Shown: positions 15,660-23,805, counted from the first letter of the stretch. The stretch is DNA of 34,057 nucleotides from Candidatus Neomarinimicrobiota bacterium (GCA_021157965.1 JAGGVO010000018.1:1-34057), one strand, 5' to 3'. Notes: generated by a model not told the origin, from the letters alone. Program-made: numbers and translations.

Positions 15660-16754
15660 ATGATGACAGCAGTCAAACCCAAACTTGAACCGGGAGTAAT
15701 AACCGGCAAAAAATTGATGGAAGTCCTGGAATATGCCCGGGAGAATCATTTTGCTTTCCCGGCTGTGAATGTAGTGGGATCCAATTCTATTAATTCTGCC
15801 CTGGAAGCGGCGCGGCAGGCAAAATCCATTTTAATGATTCAGTTCTCAAATGGAGGAGCTCATTTCAATGCCGGCAAATTTTTAAGCAATGAAAACGAAA
15901 AAGCGGCGATAGCCGGAGCGGTTGCCGGAGCCGAGCATATTCACCGGATGGCGAAGGCCTATGGCGTACCGGTGATTCTACATACCGATCATGCCGCTAA
16001 AAAGCTTTTACCCTGGATTGACGGACTATTGGACGCTAATGAAGCCTGGTATGAAAAGCATGGTGCGCCTCTTTTCAGCTCTCACATGCTGGACCTTTCT
16101 GCCGAAGATTTGAAGGAAAATGTGGAGATATGTAAAAAATATTTGAAACGGATGGTAAAAAGTGATCTCCTGCTGGAAATTGAACTGGGAGTAACCGGTG
16201 GGGAAGAAGATGGCGTGGACAATACAGGCATTGATAATTCCCAGCTGTATACTCAGCCTGAACATGTCTCTTTCGCTTACGAAGAATTAAAAGAAATTAG
16301 TCCCATGTTTACCATCGCCGCTTCCTTTGGAAATGTACACGGTGTGTATAAACCCGGAAATGTCAAACTGACCCCGAAGATTTTGGATAATTCCCAGAAA
16401 TACATCGAGAAAAAACACAATACGAAGGAAAAACCTGTTTTCTTTGTCTTTCACGGCGGATCAGGTTCCACGCAGAAAGAAATCCGTGAAGCGATTTCCT
16501 ATGGTGTGATCAAGATGAATATCGATACAGACACCCAATGGGCATTTACCAAACCGATTAAAGACTATATGGATGAAAAGGATGCCTATTTACAGTCTCA
16601 AATCGGCAATCCCGAAGGTGAAGACAAACCGAATAAAAAATACTATGATCCCCGGAAATGGCTCCATGAAGGCGAAAAGGGATTTGTTAAACGCCTGATT
16701 CAGGCCTTTGAAGATCTCAATTCCCTCAATGCTTTTGAATATTTTTATGAATAA
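15660..16754 (+). CDS. fba: Class II fructose-bisphosphate aldolase
   Basis: A 364-aa zinc-dependent aldolase of the E. coli FbaA-like class IIA type, cleaving fructose-1,6-bisphosphate to dihydroxyacetone phosphate and glyceraldehyde-3-phosphate. Motifs: VILHTDHAAKK (catalytic Asp110, zinc ligand His111), ELGVTGGEEDGVDN, ASFGNVHGVYKPGN, VFHGGSGS and KMNIDTDTQWAF. AAAGGAG (15646-15652) precedes tandem ATGs at 15660 and 15663; either may be used. It follows pfp by 17 bp, so the product of the first enzyme is the substrate of the second. A hairpin terminator ends the unit. Confidence 0.95.
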   Translation: MMTAVKPKLEPGVITGKKLMEVLEYARENHFAFPAVNVVGSNSINSALEAARQAKSILMIQFSNGGAHFNAGKFLSNENEKAAIAGAVAGAEHIHRMAKAYGVPVILHTDHAAKKLLPWIDGLLDANEAWYEKHGAPLFSSHMLDLSAEDLKENVEICKKYLKRMVKSDLLLEIELGVTGGEEDGVDNTGIDNSQLYTQPEHVSFAYEELKEISPMFTIAASFGNVHGVYKPGNVKLTPKILDNSQKYIEKKHNTKEKPVFFVFHGGSGSTQKEIREAISYGVIKMNIDTDTQWAFTKPIKDYMDEKDAYLQSQIGNPEGEDKPNKKYYDPRKWLHEGEKGFVKRLIQAFEDLNSLNAFEYFYE

Positions 16755-16777
16755 GTCCGATTCATAAAACGACCCGG

Positions 16778-16804
16778 GCCCCGGATTTTTTCCGGGGCTA
16801 TTTT
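16778..16804 (+). terminator. Terminator of the pfp-fba operon
   Basis: GCCCCGG (16778-16784) pairs with CCGGGGC (16792-16798) around a T-rich 7-nt loop, then TATTTT follows. The stem is strong and the T-tract is short, so it is a probable intrinsic terminator. Confidence 0.65.
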
Positions 16805-16842
16805 CATGATGGCCGTATTTTTGAAGAAAGATCATTGCAACC

Positions 16843-17817
16843 ATGATGAATCATGCCACAAAATCACGTCTTTTTGAAACGCTGGCATATCTCCTGATCC
16901 TCTTTTTTTTACTGATTCATGAATCCGGTTTTAATATTGCAATTCTCAGGTCCCCGGCCATTCTCTTTTCTGCCGGACTCTTTGTTCTCTTAAGGCATGT
17001 TTTTGAAACCCGTGAACGAGTTGATTTTTATGTTTACATAGATACGGTTGTTTTTCTGATTCTGGCGTGGGTGGGGGTAGCGTTGCTTCATACTCTCTTT
17101 TTGCAGAACGGAACAGGATTTTTAAAGCAGACTCTTTTTGTATTCCTGCCTTTAACCGGGCTCTTACTTAATACCAGCCGTCTGGTGCCTCCGTCCCGCT
17201 TGCGCCGCATCTACGGTCTGAGTACTGTTGTTTTCCTGGCAGGTATCTATCATTTAAGCGGACCGGCGCTTCTTTTTCACATCGATCCTGTAAAGCTTAT
17301 AACCCTTTTTGTAGATCAATATTTGGTGAGCCTTTTTTTTCTCTTCCTCTACTTTTTTCTGCCACCCCTGATTCTGTGCATCGGCCGCAATTTGCTGGAA
17401 GATAATGATTTGAGACCTTTCCGGGATTTTATGAAGCTTCTCCTCCCGTTTCAGTCCGTTCTCTATTTTTCACATGCCGCGCTCATTGTAGCCCACAGCT
17501 CCGAAAGCAGCCGGTATATCCTGAGCCATTACCGGATTTTAATTCTCCTTTTCCTTGTCATCATGTTTTTTTGCGGAATCCTTCTGCGAAAACCGGCATA
17601 TAAAGGAATCAAGAAGCATGGAAATGAATTGGGAATAAAAATATTCTCTGCAAGCGGCAAATACAATACCAGGGTGAATTACTCCGGACTCTTGCTCACA
17701 CTGATCGGTGGATTATGGGTATTCAACCGGTTTCCCGACAAATCTATAGGCGGGCTATGGCTTATAATTTCGGGCCTTTATCTGTACAAAACCCTTCAAA
17801 AAAAGGATAAGATATGA
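16843..17817 (+). CDS. Polytopic membrane protein of unknown family
   Basis: A 324-aa protein with roughly nine or ten hydrophobic spans (for example LAYLLILFFLLIHESG near 15-30, FLILAWVGVALLHTLF near 70-86, YLVSLFFLFLYFFLPPLIL near 160-180, and a C-terminal pair around GLLLTLIGGLWVF). No family signature is recognised. Basic residues in the loops (PPSRLRRIYG) suggest topology but no active site stands out. Its stop overlaps the next start (ATGA, 17814-17817), so it is co-expressed with a lipoprotein resembling a metallophosphatase. It begins right after the fba terminator; the ATG is tandem (16843, 16846) with a weak ribosome binding site. Confidence 0.65.
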   Translation: MMNHATKSRLFETLAYLLILFFLLIHESGFNIAILRSPAILFSAGLFVLLRHVFETRERVDFYVYIDTVVFLILAWVGVALLHTLFLQNGTGFLKQTLFVFLPLTGLLLNTSRLVPPSRLRRIYGLSTVVFLAGIYHLSGPALLFHIDPVKLITLFVDQYLVSLFFLFLYFFLPPLILCIGRNLLEDNDLRPFRDFMKLLLPFQSVLYFSHAALIVAHSSESSRYILSHYRILILLFLVIMFFCGILLRKPAYKGIKKHGNELGIKIFSASGKYNTRVNYSGLLLTLIGGLWVFNRFPDKSIGGLWLIISGLYLYKTLQKKDKI

Positions 17818-18920
17818 AAAAAATGATTCTTGTTCTGGTTTTATTCAGCGGGATTTTATCCTGTACTCATCATTCCTCCTCTGCGAATGATTCGGTTAAG
17901 ATAGTAGTGACAGGCAACAGCCGTGCCAAACTGGAACCCTGTGGATGCAGGATTCCTGCGGGCGGATTGCCAAGGCGGATGGGTTTTATTTATTCAATGG
18001 AAAAGGGATGGAGTGATTTCATGAAAATAGAGGCGGGTAATTGGCTTTTTCCTGCTTATAATGCACCTGAAACCGCTCCCCAATCCTGGAAACAAAAATC
18101 CGGCCTGTTGGCAAAAGCCTATGGCGAAGCGCATTATGACGCCATTAATGTTGGGTTTACCGATCTATCCCATGGATATGAGTATTTACTTGAGCTCCAA
18201 AAAGAGAATAAGCTCCCCTTTTTATCTACCAATCTGTTGAATGAAACAGGAGAAACCTTATTCAAACCCTTTTATCTGTTTAACCAAAAGGGTCTTCGCA
18301 TTGCCGTTATGGGAGTCACGTATCTGACGGATGATCAGGCGTCACGCTTTAAATCTCTGACACCTGAAGATGCCATCCGGAAACAACTGCCGAAACTGCG
18401 GAATGAGGCGGATTTAATCCTCATTTTGGCTGATATGCCTCTTGATAAAACAGAAGAACTGGGTGAAACCATCCCTGAAATTGATTTCATTGTCAATTCG
18501 CGGCACAAGGGGAGAACCCAGCTTCCACGGCAGACTGGCGGGAAGGCGGTCTACACATACCTGGGGCCTGATGGTCAGTATGTTGGAATCCTGAAGGTGG
18601 TGTTTAACGCACCCGGGCAGCCTGTCCGGGATATCAGCGGAGCTTATCACCGTCTGGATTTTTCTAAAGGCAGACTGGCGGAATACCGGGAAAGGGCAGG
18701 GGATACTCCCGTGGAAACCTATTATAAAGACAATCCGGGGCTCCTCCGCACGATTCGGGTGTATGAAAAAGAAGTGGAACGGCAGCAATCCATTCTGGAT
18801 ACCACCCAAAACTATTTCATCTGGTCCATGAGACACCTGGATTCGGGTGTCTACAGCCATCCGGAATGGGAAAAAGCTGTTAATGAAGTTCTCATGAAGG
18901 CAGAAGGCGAAAAGAACTAA
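17814..18920 (+). CDS. Lipoprotein resembling UshA-type metallophosphatase, altered metal site
   Basis: A 368-aa lipoprotein with lipobox SGILSCTHH (Cys17). VTGNSRAKLEPCGC (residues 32-45) followed by GGLPRRMGFI corresponds to the first motif of 5'-nucleotidase/calcineurin-type proteins, in the LEPCGC...GGLxRR variant found in some anaerobes. Usual metal motifs are changed: the GD segment reads KIEAGNWLF, and the GNHE motif reads VGFTDLSHG (113-121). LPFLSTNLLNETGE, GLRIAVMGVTYL and IDFIVNSRHKG match later family segments, the last lacking the usual histidine pair. Catalysis is doubtful; it may bind a ligand instead, or use Cys43/Cys45. Translationally coupled to the membrane protein upstream (4-nt overlap). 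Confidence 0.65.
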   Translation: MKKMILVLVLFSGILSCTHHSSSANDSVKIVVTGNSRAKLEPCGCRIPAGGLPRRMGFIYSMEKGWSDFMKIEAGNWLFPAYNAPETAPQSWKQKSGLLAKAYGEAHYDAINVGFTDLSHGYEYLLELQKENKLPFLSTNLLNETGETLFKPFYLFNQKGLRIAVMGVTYLTDDQASRFKSLTPEDAIRKQLPKLRNEADLILILADMPLDKTEELGETIPEIDFIVNSRHKGRTQLPRQTGGKAVYTYLGPDGQYVGILKVVFNAPGQPVRDISGAYHRLDFSKGRLAEYRERAGDTPVETYYKDNPGLLRTIRVYEKEVERQQSILDTTQNYFIWSMRHLDSGVYSHPEWEKAVNEVLMKAEGEKN

Positions 18921-19024
18921 GGGTGATTCTTTCAAAATATGACTGAATGGTGTATATTAACATGCTATTTGAAAAGCGGGTGGAATGGTAAGATCGTATG
19001 TTTTAATGTGAAAGGTAAATTTTT

Positions 19025-19762
19025 ATGAGTGATCAAACACCTGTTATCGAGCTCCAGGATCTTAAGGTGAAGCGCGGTATTCAGAAACTTGAAATATATT
19101 CCATGAAAATCTATCCCGGTGTTTGTTACCATATTTTCGGTCCGAATGGATCGGGAAAATCATTGCTAATGGACGTTTTGGCACACAGGCAGTCTGTAGA
19201 TACCGGGAATATCCTCTATGAAAATAAATCTCTGAAGAAACGGGAATATTCCCAGGCTTTCGTCCGAAAACAGATAGCCTATTTTCAACAAAGACCGACA
19301 GGATGGATTTGTGGGACAGTGCTTTCCTATCTGGAAAAGACACTGAAAGAACGGAAAATCTCTGCAGGAATCGCATATCAGCAGGCAATGGCTAAACTGG
19401 AAGAATTCGATTTGAAGGAATTCGCCAAAGTTAAACGAAGCCAATTGTCCCCCGGTGTTTTTCATAAGGTCGAACTGATTCGTTGCTTATTGCAGAACGG
19501 TGACCTTTTAATACTCGATGAACCTTATAGCATTCCTGATGAAAATTTTATTAAAAAATTTAACAGCTGTTTACGGAATGTCATCCGTAACGAAAAAAAG
19601 GCCGTCGTGATTGCATCAGCCCAAAGCCTGTTCCGATTCAGGCTTGTGGATATTATTCTGAATTTGAATCACGGGCGGATTGTGCGGGTTGAAAAGACCC
19701 GGAAACCCCCAAGGACAGATAACCGGAATCGAAACCGGCATTATCAAAACAATAAACATTAA
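19025..19762 (+). CDS. ABC-type ATPase with degenerate signature and H-loop
   Basis: A 245-aa nucleotide-binding domain. Walker A is FGPNGSGKS (38-46), the Q-loop glutamine is in AYFQQRP (Gln88 or 89), and Walker B is DLLILDEPYS (160-169). The signature LSGGQ is replaced by LSPGV (141-145), and the switch histidine region reads VVIASAQ (194-200) with no His. Canonical ATP hydrolysis may be weak. The C-terminus is very basic (KTRKPPRTDNRNRNR). No adjacent gene is an obvious ABC permease, though the polytopic protein at 16843-17817 is close. Start at ATG 19025 follows AAAGG. It could be a regulatory or non-transport ATPase. Confidence 0.8.
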   Translation: MSDQTPVIELQDLKVKRGIQKLEIYSMKIYPGVCYHIFGPNGSGKSLLMDVLAHRQSVDTGNILYENKSLKKREYSQAFVRKQIAYFQQRPTGWICGTVLSYLEKTLKERKISAGIAYQQAMAKLEEFDLKEFAKVKRSQLSPGVFHKVELIRCLLQNGDLLILDEPYSIPDENFIKKFNSCLRNVIRNEKKAVVIASAQSLFRFRLVDIILNLNHGRIVRVEKTRKPPRTDNRNRNRHYQNNKH

Positions 19763-19787
19763 ACATCATTCCACCCGCCCATATTTT

Positions 19788-20453
19788 ATGATGAAAAAAA
19801 TACCTGTCAATAAATATTCACAATACGGCAAATTTACTAAGCGTCAGAAGATGACGAATACGCTTCGTTATTACGGGATTCGGGATTCCCGGATTCTTGC
19901 TGCTTTTCTTGCGATGCCCCGACATCGCTTTGTTCCCCCTGATCAGGAAGACCGGGCCTATGCCGATACTCCTCTGCATATTGGTTACGGACAAACCATT
20001 TCACAACCTTATGTTATTGCCTTTATGCTTGAAGCCATGGAGCTGAAACCTCATGATAATGTCCTTGAGGTGGGGTCGGGATGCGGTTATGTTACCGCTT
20101 TACTTTCCATGCTGGTAAAAAAAGTGACGGGCATCGAGCTGGAAAAAGCATTGGTAACACGAAGCCGTTTAATCCTGAAAGATCTGGAAATAAAAAATGT
20201 GAGAATTGTCCATGGGGACGGATACCGGGGATTTGAACCCAATGCACCATATGACGGCATTCTGGTCTCTGCAGCACCGGATGATGTCCCGGAGCACCTC
20301 TTTCAACAACTGAAAGAAGGTGGATCACTCATCATTCCCGTTGGCAAATATTCCCAAATGTTGAAAAAAATCAAAAAAAAAGAAGGACAAAGAATCGAAA
20401 CGAACCTGTTGGATGTCCGTTTTGTCCCCCTGAGGAAACCCTCAATATATTGA
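19788..20453 (+). CDS. pcm: Protein-L-isoaspartate O-methyltransferase
   Basis: A 221-aa SAM-dependent enzyme that methylates isoaspartyl residues to start repair of damaged proteins. Motifs: MPRHRFVPPDQEDRAYAD (43-60), IGYGQTISQPYVIAFM (65-80), the SAM-binding VLEVGSGCGYVTALL (92-106), VTGIELEK, and PYDGILVSAAPDDVPEHL. Length is slightly over the usual 205-215 because of a basic N-terminal stretch (MKKIPVNKYSQYGKFTKRQK); an internal ATG at 19851 would remove it. The frame is open further upstream to 19680, but that would overlap the ABC gene by about 80 bp and no signal supports it. It follows the ABC gene by 25 bp, likely same transcript. Confidence 0.9.
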   Translation: MMKKIPVNKYSQYGKFTKRQKMTNTLRYYGIRDSRILAAFLAMPRHRFVPPDQEDRAYADTPLHIGYGQTISQPYVIAFMLEAMELKPHDNVLEVGSGCGYVTALLSMLVKKVTGIELEKALVTRSRLILKDLEIKNVRIVHGDGYRGFEPNAPYDGILVSAAPDDVPEHLFQQLKEGGSLIIPVGKYSQMLKKIKKKEGQRIETNLLDVRFVPLRKPSIY

Positions 20454-20505
20454 AATAAATATAACCTTTTCCGGGGGACTGATTTGTTGTAAATTTCACG
20501 TTCGT

Positions 20506-20514
20506 AAAGGAGGG
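20506..20514 (+). promoter_or_regulatory. Strong Shine-Dalgarno without a standard start codon at the right distance
   Basis: AAAGGAGGGG-type sequence is the best ribosome binding site in this stretch, yet the first standard in-frame start (TTG, 20537) is 22 nt further on. An in-frame ATC at 20519 is 4 nt away and would yield RVSTLLKWIFMCLLLPVYL, a good signal peptide. Confidence 0.4.
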
Positions 20515-20536
20515 GCTTATCCGGGTCAGCACTCTT

Positions 20537-20947
20537 TTGAAATGGATATTCATGTGTCTTCTGCTTCCGGTGTATTTAACAGGGCAGGAGGATGGCAACA
20601 ACGTGGAATCCTTTAAAAATCCGCGGACGGCAGTTCTGTGTTCCGCCTTTTTTCCGGGTGCCGGACAGATGTATAACGGCAAATGGCTGAAAGCCGGAAT
20701 TTTGTCAGGACTCGAAGTGTATACATTATACCGGGCTCATGCCTTTCATGAAGATTATAAACAGGATACCACAGATAAAGATTCTCAAATAAACCGAAAT
20801 AAACATCTGTGGTATGCTGCAGGTGTGTATGTCTATGCCATGCTGGATGCGTATGTAGATGCCCATATCAGCAGCTTTCCCGAAGGAAATCTGGTCTTTG
20901 ACCCTGTGAACAGAACCCTGAAATTCGCCTTAATTCTGGAGTTTTAA
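20537..20947 (+). CDS. DUF5683-like exported protein
   Basis: A 136-aa protein (from TTG 20537) with an N-terminal signal (KWIFMCLLLPVYLTGQ) and the segment NPRTAVLCSAFFPGAGQMYNGKWLKAG, typical of DUF5683, a family common in the Bacteroidetes/FCB group. A hydrophobic stretch LWYAAGVYVYAMLDAYVDAH follows. Function of the family is unknown; it is predicted to be envelope associated. The start is uncertain: the strong ribosome binding site at 20506-20514 would fit an ATC codon at 20519 better than the TTG. The NSS transporter gene begins 2 bp after the stop codon, so the two are in one operon. Confidence 0.65.
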   Translation: MKWIFMCLLLPVYLTGQEDGNNVESFKNPRTAVLCSAFFPGAGQMYNGKWLKAGILSGLEVYTLYRAHAFHEDYKQDTTDKDSQINRNKHLWYAAGVYVYAMLDAYVDAHISSFPEGNLVFDPVNRTLKFALILEF

Positions 20948-20948
20948 T

Positions 20949-22355
20949 ATGGCAGAAAAGCGAGAACACTGGGGAAGTCATATTGGTTTTATCCTGGCAG
21001 CTGCCGGAAGTGCCATCGGCCTGGGGAATATCTGGAAATTTCCCTATGTGGCCGGGAAAAACGGCGGGGCGGCCTTCATTCTGATTTACCTGGTCAGTGT
21101 CTTTTTTATCGGCATTTCCCTGGTAATTGCAGAAATTTTGATTGGACGTAAATCCCAGTTGAACCCCGTCGGGGCTTACCGGAAACTCTCAAAAGGACAC
21201 CGGGGATGGACCCTGGTTGGATACATGGGTGTTTTAACCGGTTTTATCATTTTATCCTATTACAACGTCGTGGCCGGATGGTCTGTCGGGTATTTTATCG
21301 AAGGCCTCCGGGGGAGTGTCCTTTCATTTACTACATCAGAAGAAGCAGCAGACTTTTTCTACCGTCAAATTATGAATCCCGCATGGATTATTGGTTACCA
21401 GGCTTTATTTTCCCTTTTGGTGCTGGCAGTTGTGTATTTTGGCGTGGCCGGCGGTATTGAAAAAATTTCCAGAATTCTCATGCCTGTCTTTTTAGGAATC
21501 TTATTGGTTTTGGTAGGATGGGGAATTTCTCTGGAAGGATCCCGGGAAGGACTGTCATTTTTGTTGAAACCAAACTGGGAAAGTGTTAACGGCAGGACCG
21601 TTTTGGAAGCATTGGGACAGGCTTTTTTTTCACTGAGTCTGGGCATGGGAGCTTTGCTCACATACGGGAGCTACCTGAACAAAGAAGACAGCGTTTTAAG
21701 CAGCTCCATCATGATTGTCTTTTTGGATACGTTGATCGCCCTTCTGGCCGGTATAGCTATTTTTACTTCTGTCTTTGCCATGGGATTTAGCCCCGATGTC
21801 GGTCCCGGACTTGTTTTTTGTGTTTTACCGGCAGTTTTCAGTAAAATGCCGGGAGGCAATGCCTTTGGTCTCCTTTTCTTTCTGCTCCTCACTATTGCGG
21901 CCCTCACATCGGCCATATCCCTCCTGGAAGTCATTACATCCTACTTTGTGGATGAAAAGAAATGGACACGTCACAGAGTTGTGCTGGGAGCAGGACTGAT
22001 TGTTTTCCTGGTAGGAATTCCGTCTGCCCTCTCTTTCGGCCCAATGAGCCACGTCACCCTCTTTAAACGTTCTTTCTTTGATTTTCTGGATTTTCTCTCA
22101 TCCAATATCCTTTTGCCCCTGGGGGGATTGCTCATGGCCCTTTTTGTAGGTTGGGTTGTAAAAAAAACACCCATGATAGAGGAATTTCGCAAAGGTGCCA
22201 ACGGATGGGTGGATACCCACATCTTTCACCCTGTAAAACGGGTCAGACACAAAACAGCCCTTCTGACTATCGGAAATGTATGGTTCTTTGTTGTGAAATA
22301 TCTGGCGCCTGTCGTGATTCTGCTCGTTTTCCTCTATTCAATCGGAATCCTGTGA
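20949..22355 (+). CDS. Sodium-dependent transporter, NSS family
   Basis: A 468-aa polytopic protein of the neurotransmitter:sodium symporter family (LeuT-like). The TM1 region HIGFILAAAGSAIGLGNIWKF contains the unwound substrate/Na+ site, followed by PYVAGKNGGAAF, both family hallmarks. About eleven or twelve spans are visible, as expected for bacterial members. Bacterial relatives import amino acids using Na+; the substrate here cannot be told. GGAG 6 nt before ATG 20949. It overlaps the next gene by one base (TGATG at 22353-22357), so both are translated from one message with the DUF5683-like gene. Confidence 0.93.
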   Translation: MAEKREHWGSHIGFILAAAGSAIGLGNIWKFPYVAGKNGGAAFILIYLVSVFFIGISLVIAEILIGRKSQLNPVGAYRKLSKGHRGWTLVGYMGVLTGFIILSYYNVVAGWSVGYFIEGLRGSVLSFTTSEEAADFFYRQIMNPAWIIGYQALFSLLVLAVVYFGVAGGIEKISRILMPVFLGILLVLVGWGISLEGSREGLSFLLKPNWESVNGRTVLEALGQAFFSLSLGMGALLTYGSYLNKEDSVLSSSIMIVFLDTLIALLAGIAIFTSVFAMGFSPDVGPGLVFCVLPAVFSKMPGGNAFGLLFFLLLTIAALTSAISLLEVITSYFVDEKKWTRHRVVLGAGLIVFLVGIPSALSFGPMSHVTLFKRSFFDFLDFLSSNILLPLGGLLMALFVGWVVKKTPMIEEFRKGANGWVDTHIFHPVKRVRHKTALLTIGNVWFFVVKYLAPVVILLVFLYSIGIL

Positions 22356-22735
22356 TGAAAAAAAGATATGCGATTATCCTGCTGCTTTTGCTTTTTACAG
22401 CTCTTTCGGCTGAAGAGAAAAGGGATCTGATTATGCCGCGGGAAAAACCGAAAGACGCCTGGACCAGTTTTGATAAATGGCAACATTTCTCCTTCAGTTT
22501 GTTGATTACGGTTCAGTCCGGATATGTCATATCCCATGAACACGGTGTTTTTCAGGCACCGGACCGGCAGAACCGGATGATTTCGGCCGGTATAAGCCTT
22601 TCCTTCGGCTTTTTTAAGGAATGCCTGGATATGAGACGGGAACCTTCAGGTTTCTTCAGCTGGAAAGATCTGGTGATGGATATGGGAGGCACACTGGCAG
22701 GTATATGGATACTGAGTACTTTAGATGATGCATGA
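22355..22735 (+). CDS. YfiM-like (DUF2279-related) small exported protein
   Basis: A 126-aa protein with signal peptide KKRYAIILLLLLFTALSAEE. The body shows FDKWQHFSFSLLITVQSGY, SFGFFKECLDMRREPSG and FFSWKDLVMDMGGTLAGIW, matching the pattern of E. coli YfiM and DUF2279 proteins (DKxQHF, KExxD, SWKDLxxDxxG). Conserved His, Glu and Asp residues suggest a membrane-linked catalytic or metal site, but no function is established. The start ATG at 22355 overlaps the NSS stop codon, and its 3' end overlaps the deacetylase start by 11 bp, so it lies within a tightly packed operon. Confidence 0.7.
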   Translation: MKKRYAIILLLLLFTALSAEEKRDLIMPREKPKDAWTSFDKWQHFSFSLLITVQSGYVISHEHGVFQAPDRQNRMISAGISLSFGFFKECLDMRREPSGFFSWKDLVMDMGGTLAGIWILSTLDDA

Positions 22736-23534
22736 CGAGAGACATACATTTCTGAAAAAAGTCCCGGTGCTCCTCTATCATTATGTGAGTCCCCATGGGT
22801 TTAATACCGTTTCTCCACGTCTTTTTGAAAAACATATTCTGTGTTTGAAACAGGCCGGTTATACAGGAATTACCTTTCGGCAGATTCTGAATGGAGATTC
22901 GCTGCCTGAAAAATCGGTGGTCATTACCTTTGATGACGGGTATGACGAGGTTTTTTATCATGCCCTGCCGGTTTTGGAGAAATACGGGTTCAGGGCCGTT
23001 GTGTTTATGTTATCGGGATATATTGGCAAAAGAAACAGCTGGGACCTTTCACTTGAATCCTCAAAGATTCGTCATTTAAACCGTGAAGAATTAGTGGAAT
23101 TATCCCACCGGGGGTGGGAAATTGCTGCCCACGCCCTGAGCCATCGCGTTCTAACTGGAATGAAAACGGATAAAGCCCGGTATGAAATTGAAAAATCCGG
23201 CCGGATTCTTGAGGATCTTTTACATAAACCGACATACGGTTTTGCCTACCCTTTCGGGCGCTATAATGAAACCATTAAGACATTTGTCAGAGAAAGCGGT
23301 TATCGCTATGCATGTAGTACTTTGAAACGGCATCAGCTGCCGGCAACCGACTATGAACTGGTACGAATTCCCGTCTACCGTACCGACGGTATTCGTTCCA
23401 TCGGGAAAAAGCTGGCCTACCCGGAAATTCCCTATGGTGAATATTGTAAACTGAAAGCCATCAGCAGTTTTTCCCGTTTAACACCCCTCTATCAGAAGAT
23501 GAGGGAGAGATGGGGTGATGTTGAGAGGGAATGA
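22725..23534 (+). CDS. Polysaccharide deacetylase (NodB/CE4 family)
   Basis: A 269-aa carbohydrate esterase 4 protein. VPVLLYHYVS near the N-terminus, the catalytic-base/metal motif VVITFDDGYDE (motif 1), IAAHALSHRVL (metal His pair, motif 2) and GFAYPFGRYNE (motif 3) are intact, so metal-dependent deacetylation of an N-acetylated polysaccharide is likely. No signal peptide is seen, as in PgaB/IcaB-unrelated cytosolic or anchored members; the location is therefore uncertain. Starts at ATG 22725, overlapping the YfiM-like gene by 11 bp. The overlap suggests a common envelope-related role for the operon. Confidence 0.88.
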   Translation: MMHDERHTFLKKVPVLLYHYVSPHGFNTVSPRLFEKHILCLKQAGYTGITFRQILNGDSLPEKSVVITFDDGYDEVFYHALPVLEKYGFRAVVFMLSGYIGKRNSWDLSLESSKIRHLNREELVELSHRGWEIAAHALSHRVLTGMKTDKARYEIEKSGRILEDLLHKPTYGFAYPFGRYNETIKTFVRESGYRYACSTLKRHQLPATDYELVRIPVYRTDGIRSIGKKLAYPEIPYGEYCKLKAISSFSRLTPLYQKMRERWGDVERE

Positions 23535-23552
23535 GGAGGAGACGAAGAAACT

Positions 23553-23568
23553 CCGGACTTCAGTCCGG
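23553..23568. repeat. Short REP-like palindrome
   Basis: CCGGACT (23553-23559) and AGTCCGG (23562-23568) form a perfect 7-bp palindrome with a 2-nt loop, followed by GGGGACTT. It resembles intergenic REP-type palindromes; no second copy was found in the window, so the repeat nature is not proven. It could also act as a weak terminator for the deacetylase operon. Confidence 0.45.
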
Positions 23569-23593
23569 GGGACTTAAGAGAAAGAATTCGCCC

Positions 23594-23613
23594 CTCGTCC
23601 AACAAACGAATAA
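23594..23613 (-). repeat. Second copy of the dispersed 20-bp element
   Basis: The complement reads TTATTCGTTTGTTGGACGAG and matches 1424-1443 at 18 of 20 positions. Here the right arm of the 11-bp hairpin seen at 1423-1454 is missing. Confidence 0.6.
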
Positions 23614-23625
23614 GGGATAAAAGCC

Positions 23626-23805
23626 ATGATACTCATTGATCATGATTTGTGTGATTTGTGCGGAACCTGCGTGGGTGTGTGTCCCGTCGACTGTATATCC
23701 ATGTCCGACACGACCCTGAATATTGATGATGATACGTGTATTCAATGTAATTTTTGTATTCAGGTGTGTCCGATGGAAGCCCTGAAGGAGGAGAAGGATG
23801 ATTAG
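23626..23805 (+). CDS. Small 2[4Fe-4S] ferredoxin
   Basis: A 59-aa protein beginning MILIDHDLCDLCGTC. Two CxxCxxCxxxCP motifs (Cys9, 12, 15, 19 with Pro20; and Cys38, 41, 44, 48 with Pro49) predict two [4Fe-4S] clusters, with an extra Cys23. It is a low-potential electron carrier in the cytoplasm. The stop codon overlaps the flavoprotein start by 8 bp (23798-23805), so the two proteins are translationally coupled and the ferredoxin is the probable electron donor to the reductase, as known for archaeal geranylgeranyl reductases. Upstream lie only short repeats. Confidence 0.92.
   Translation: MILIDHDLCDLCGTCVGVCPVDCISMSDTTLNIDDDTCIQCNFCIQVCPMEALKEEKDD

Noticed and set aside
19680-19787. Extended N-terminus for the isoaspartate methyltransferase
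   Set aside because: It would overlap the ABC gene by about 80 bp and the extra residues do not match the family; the ATG at 19788 fits family length.
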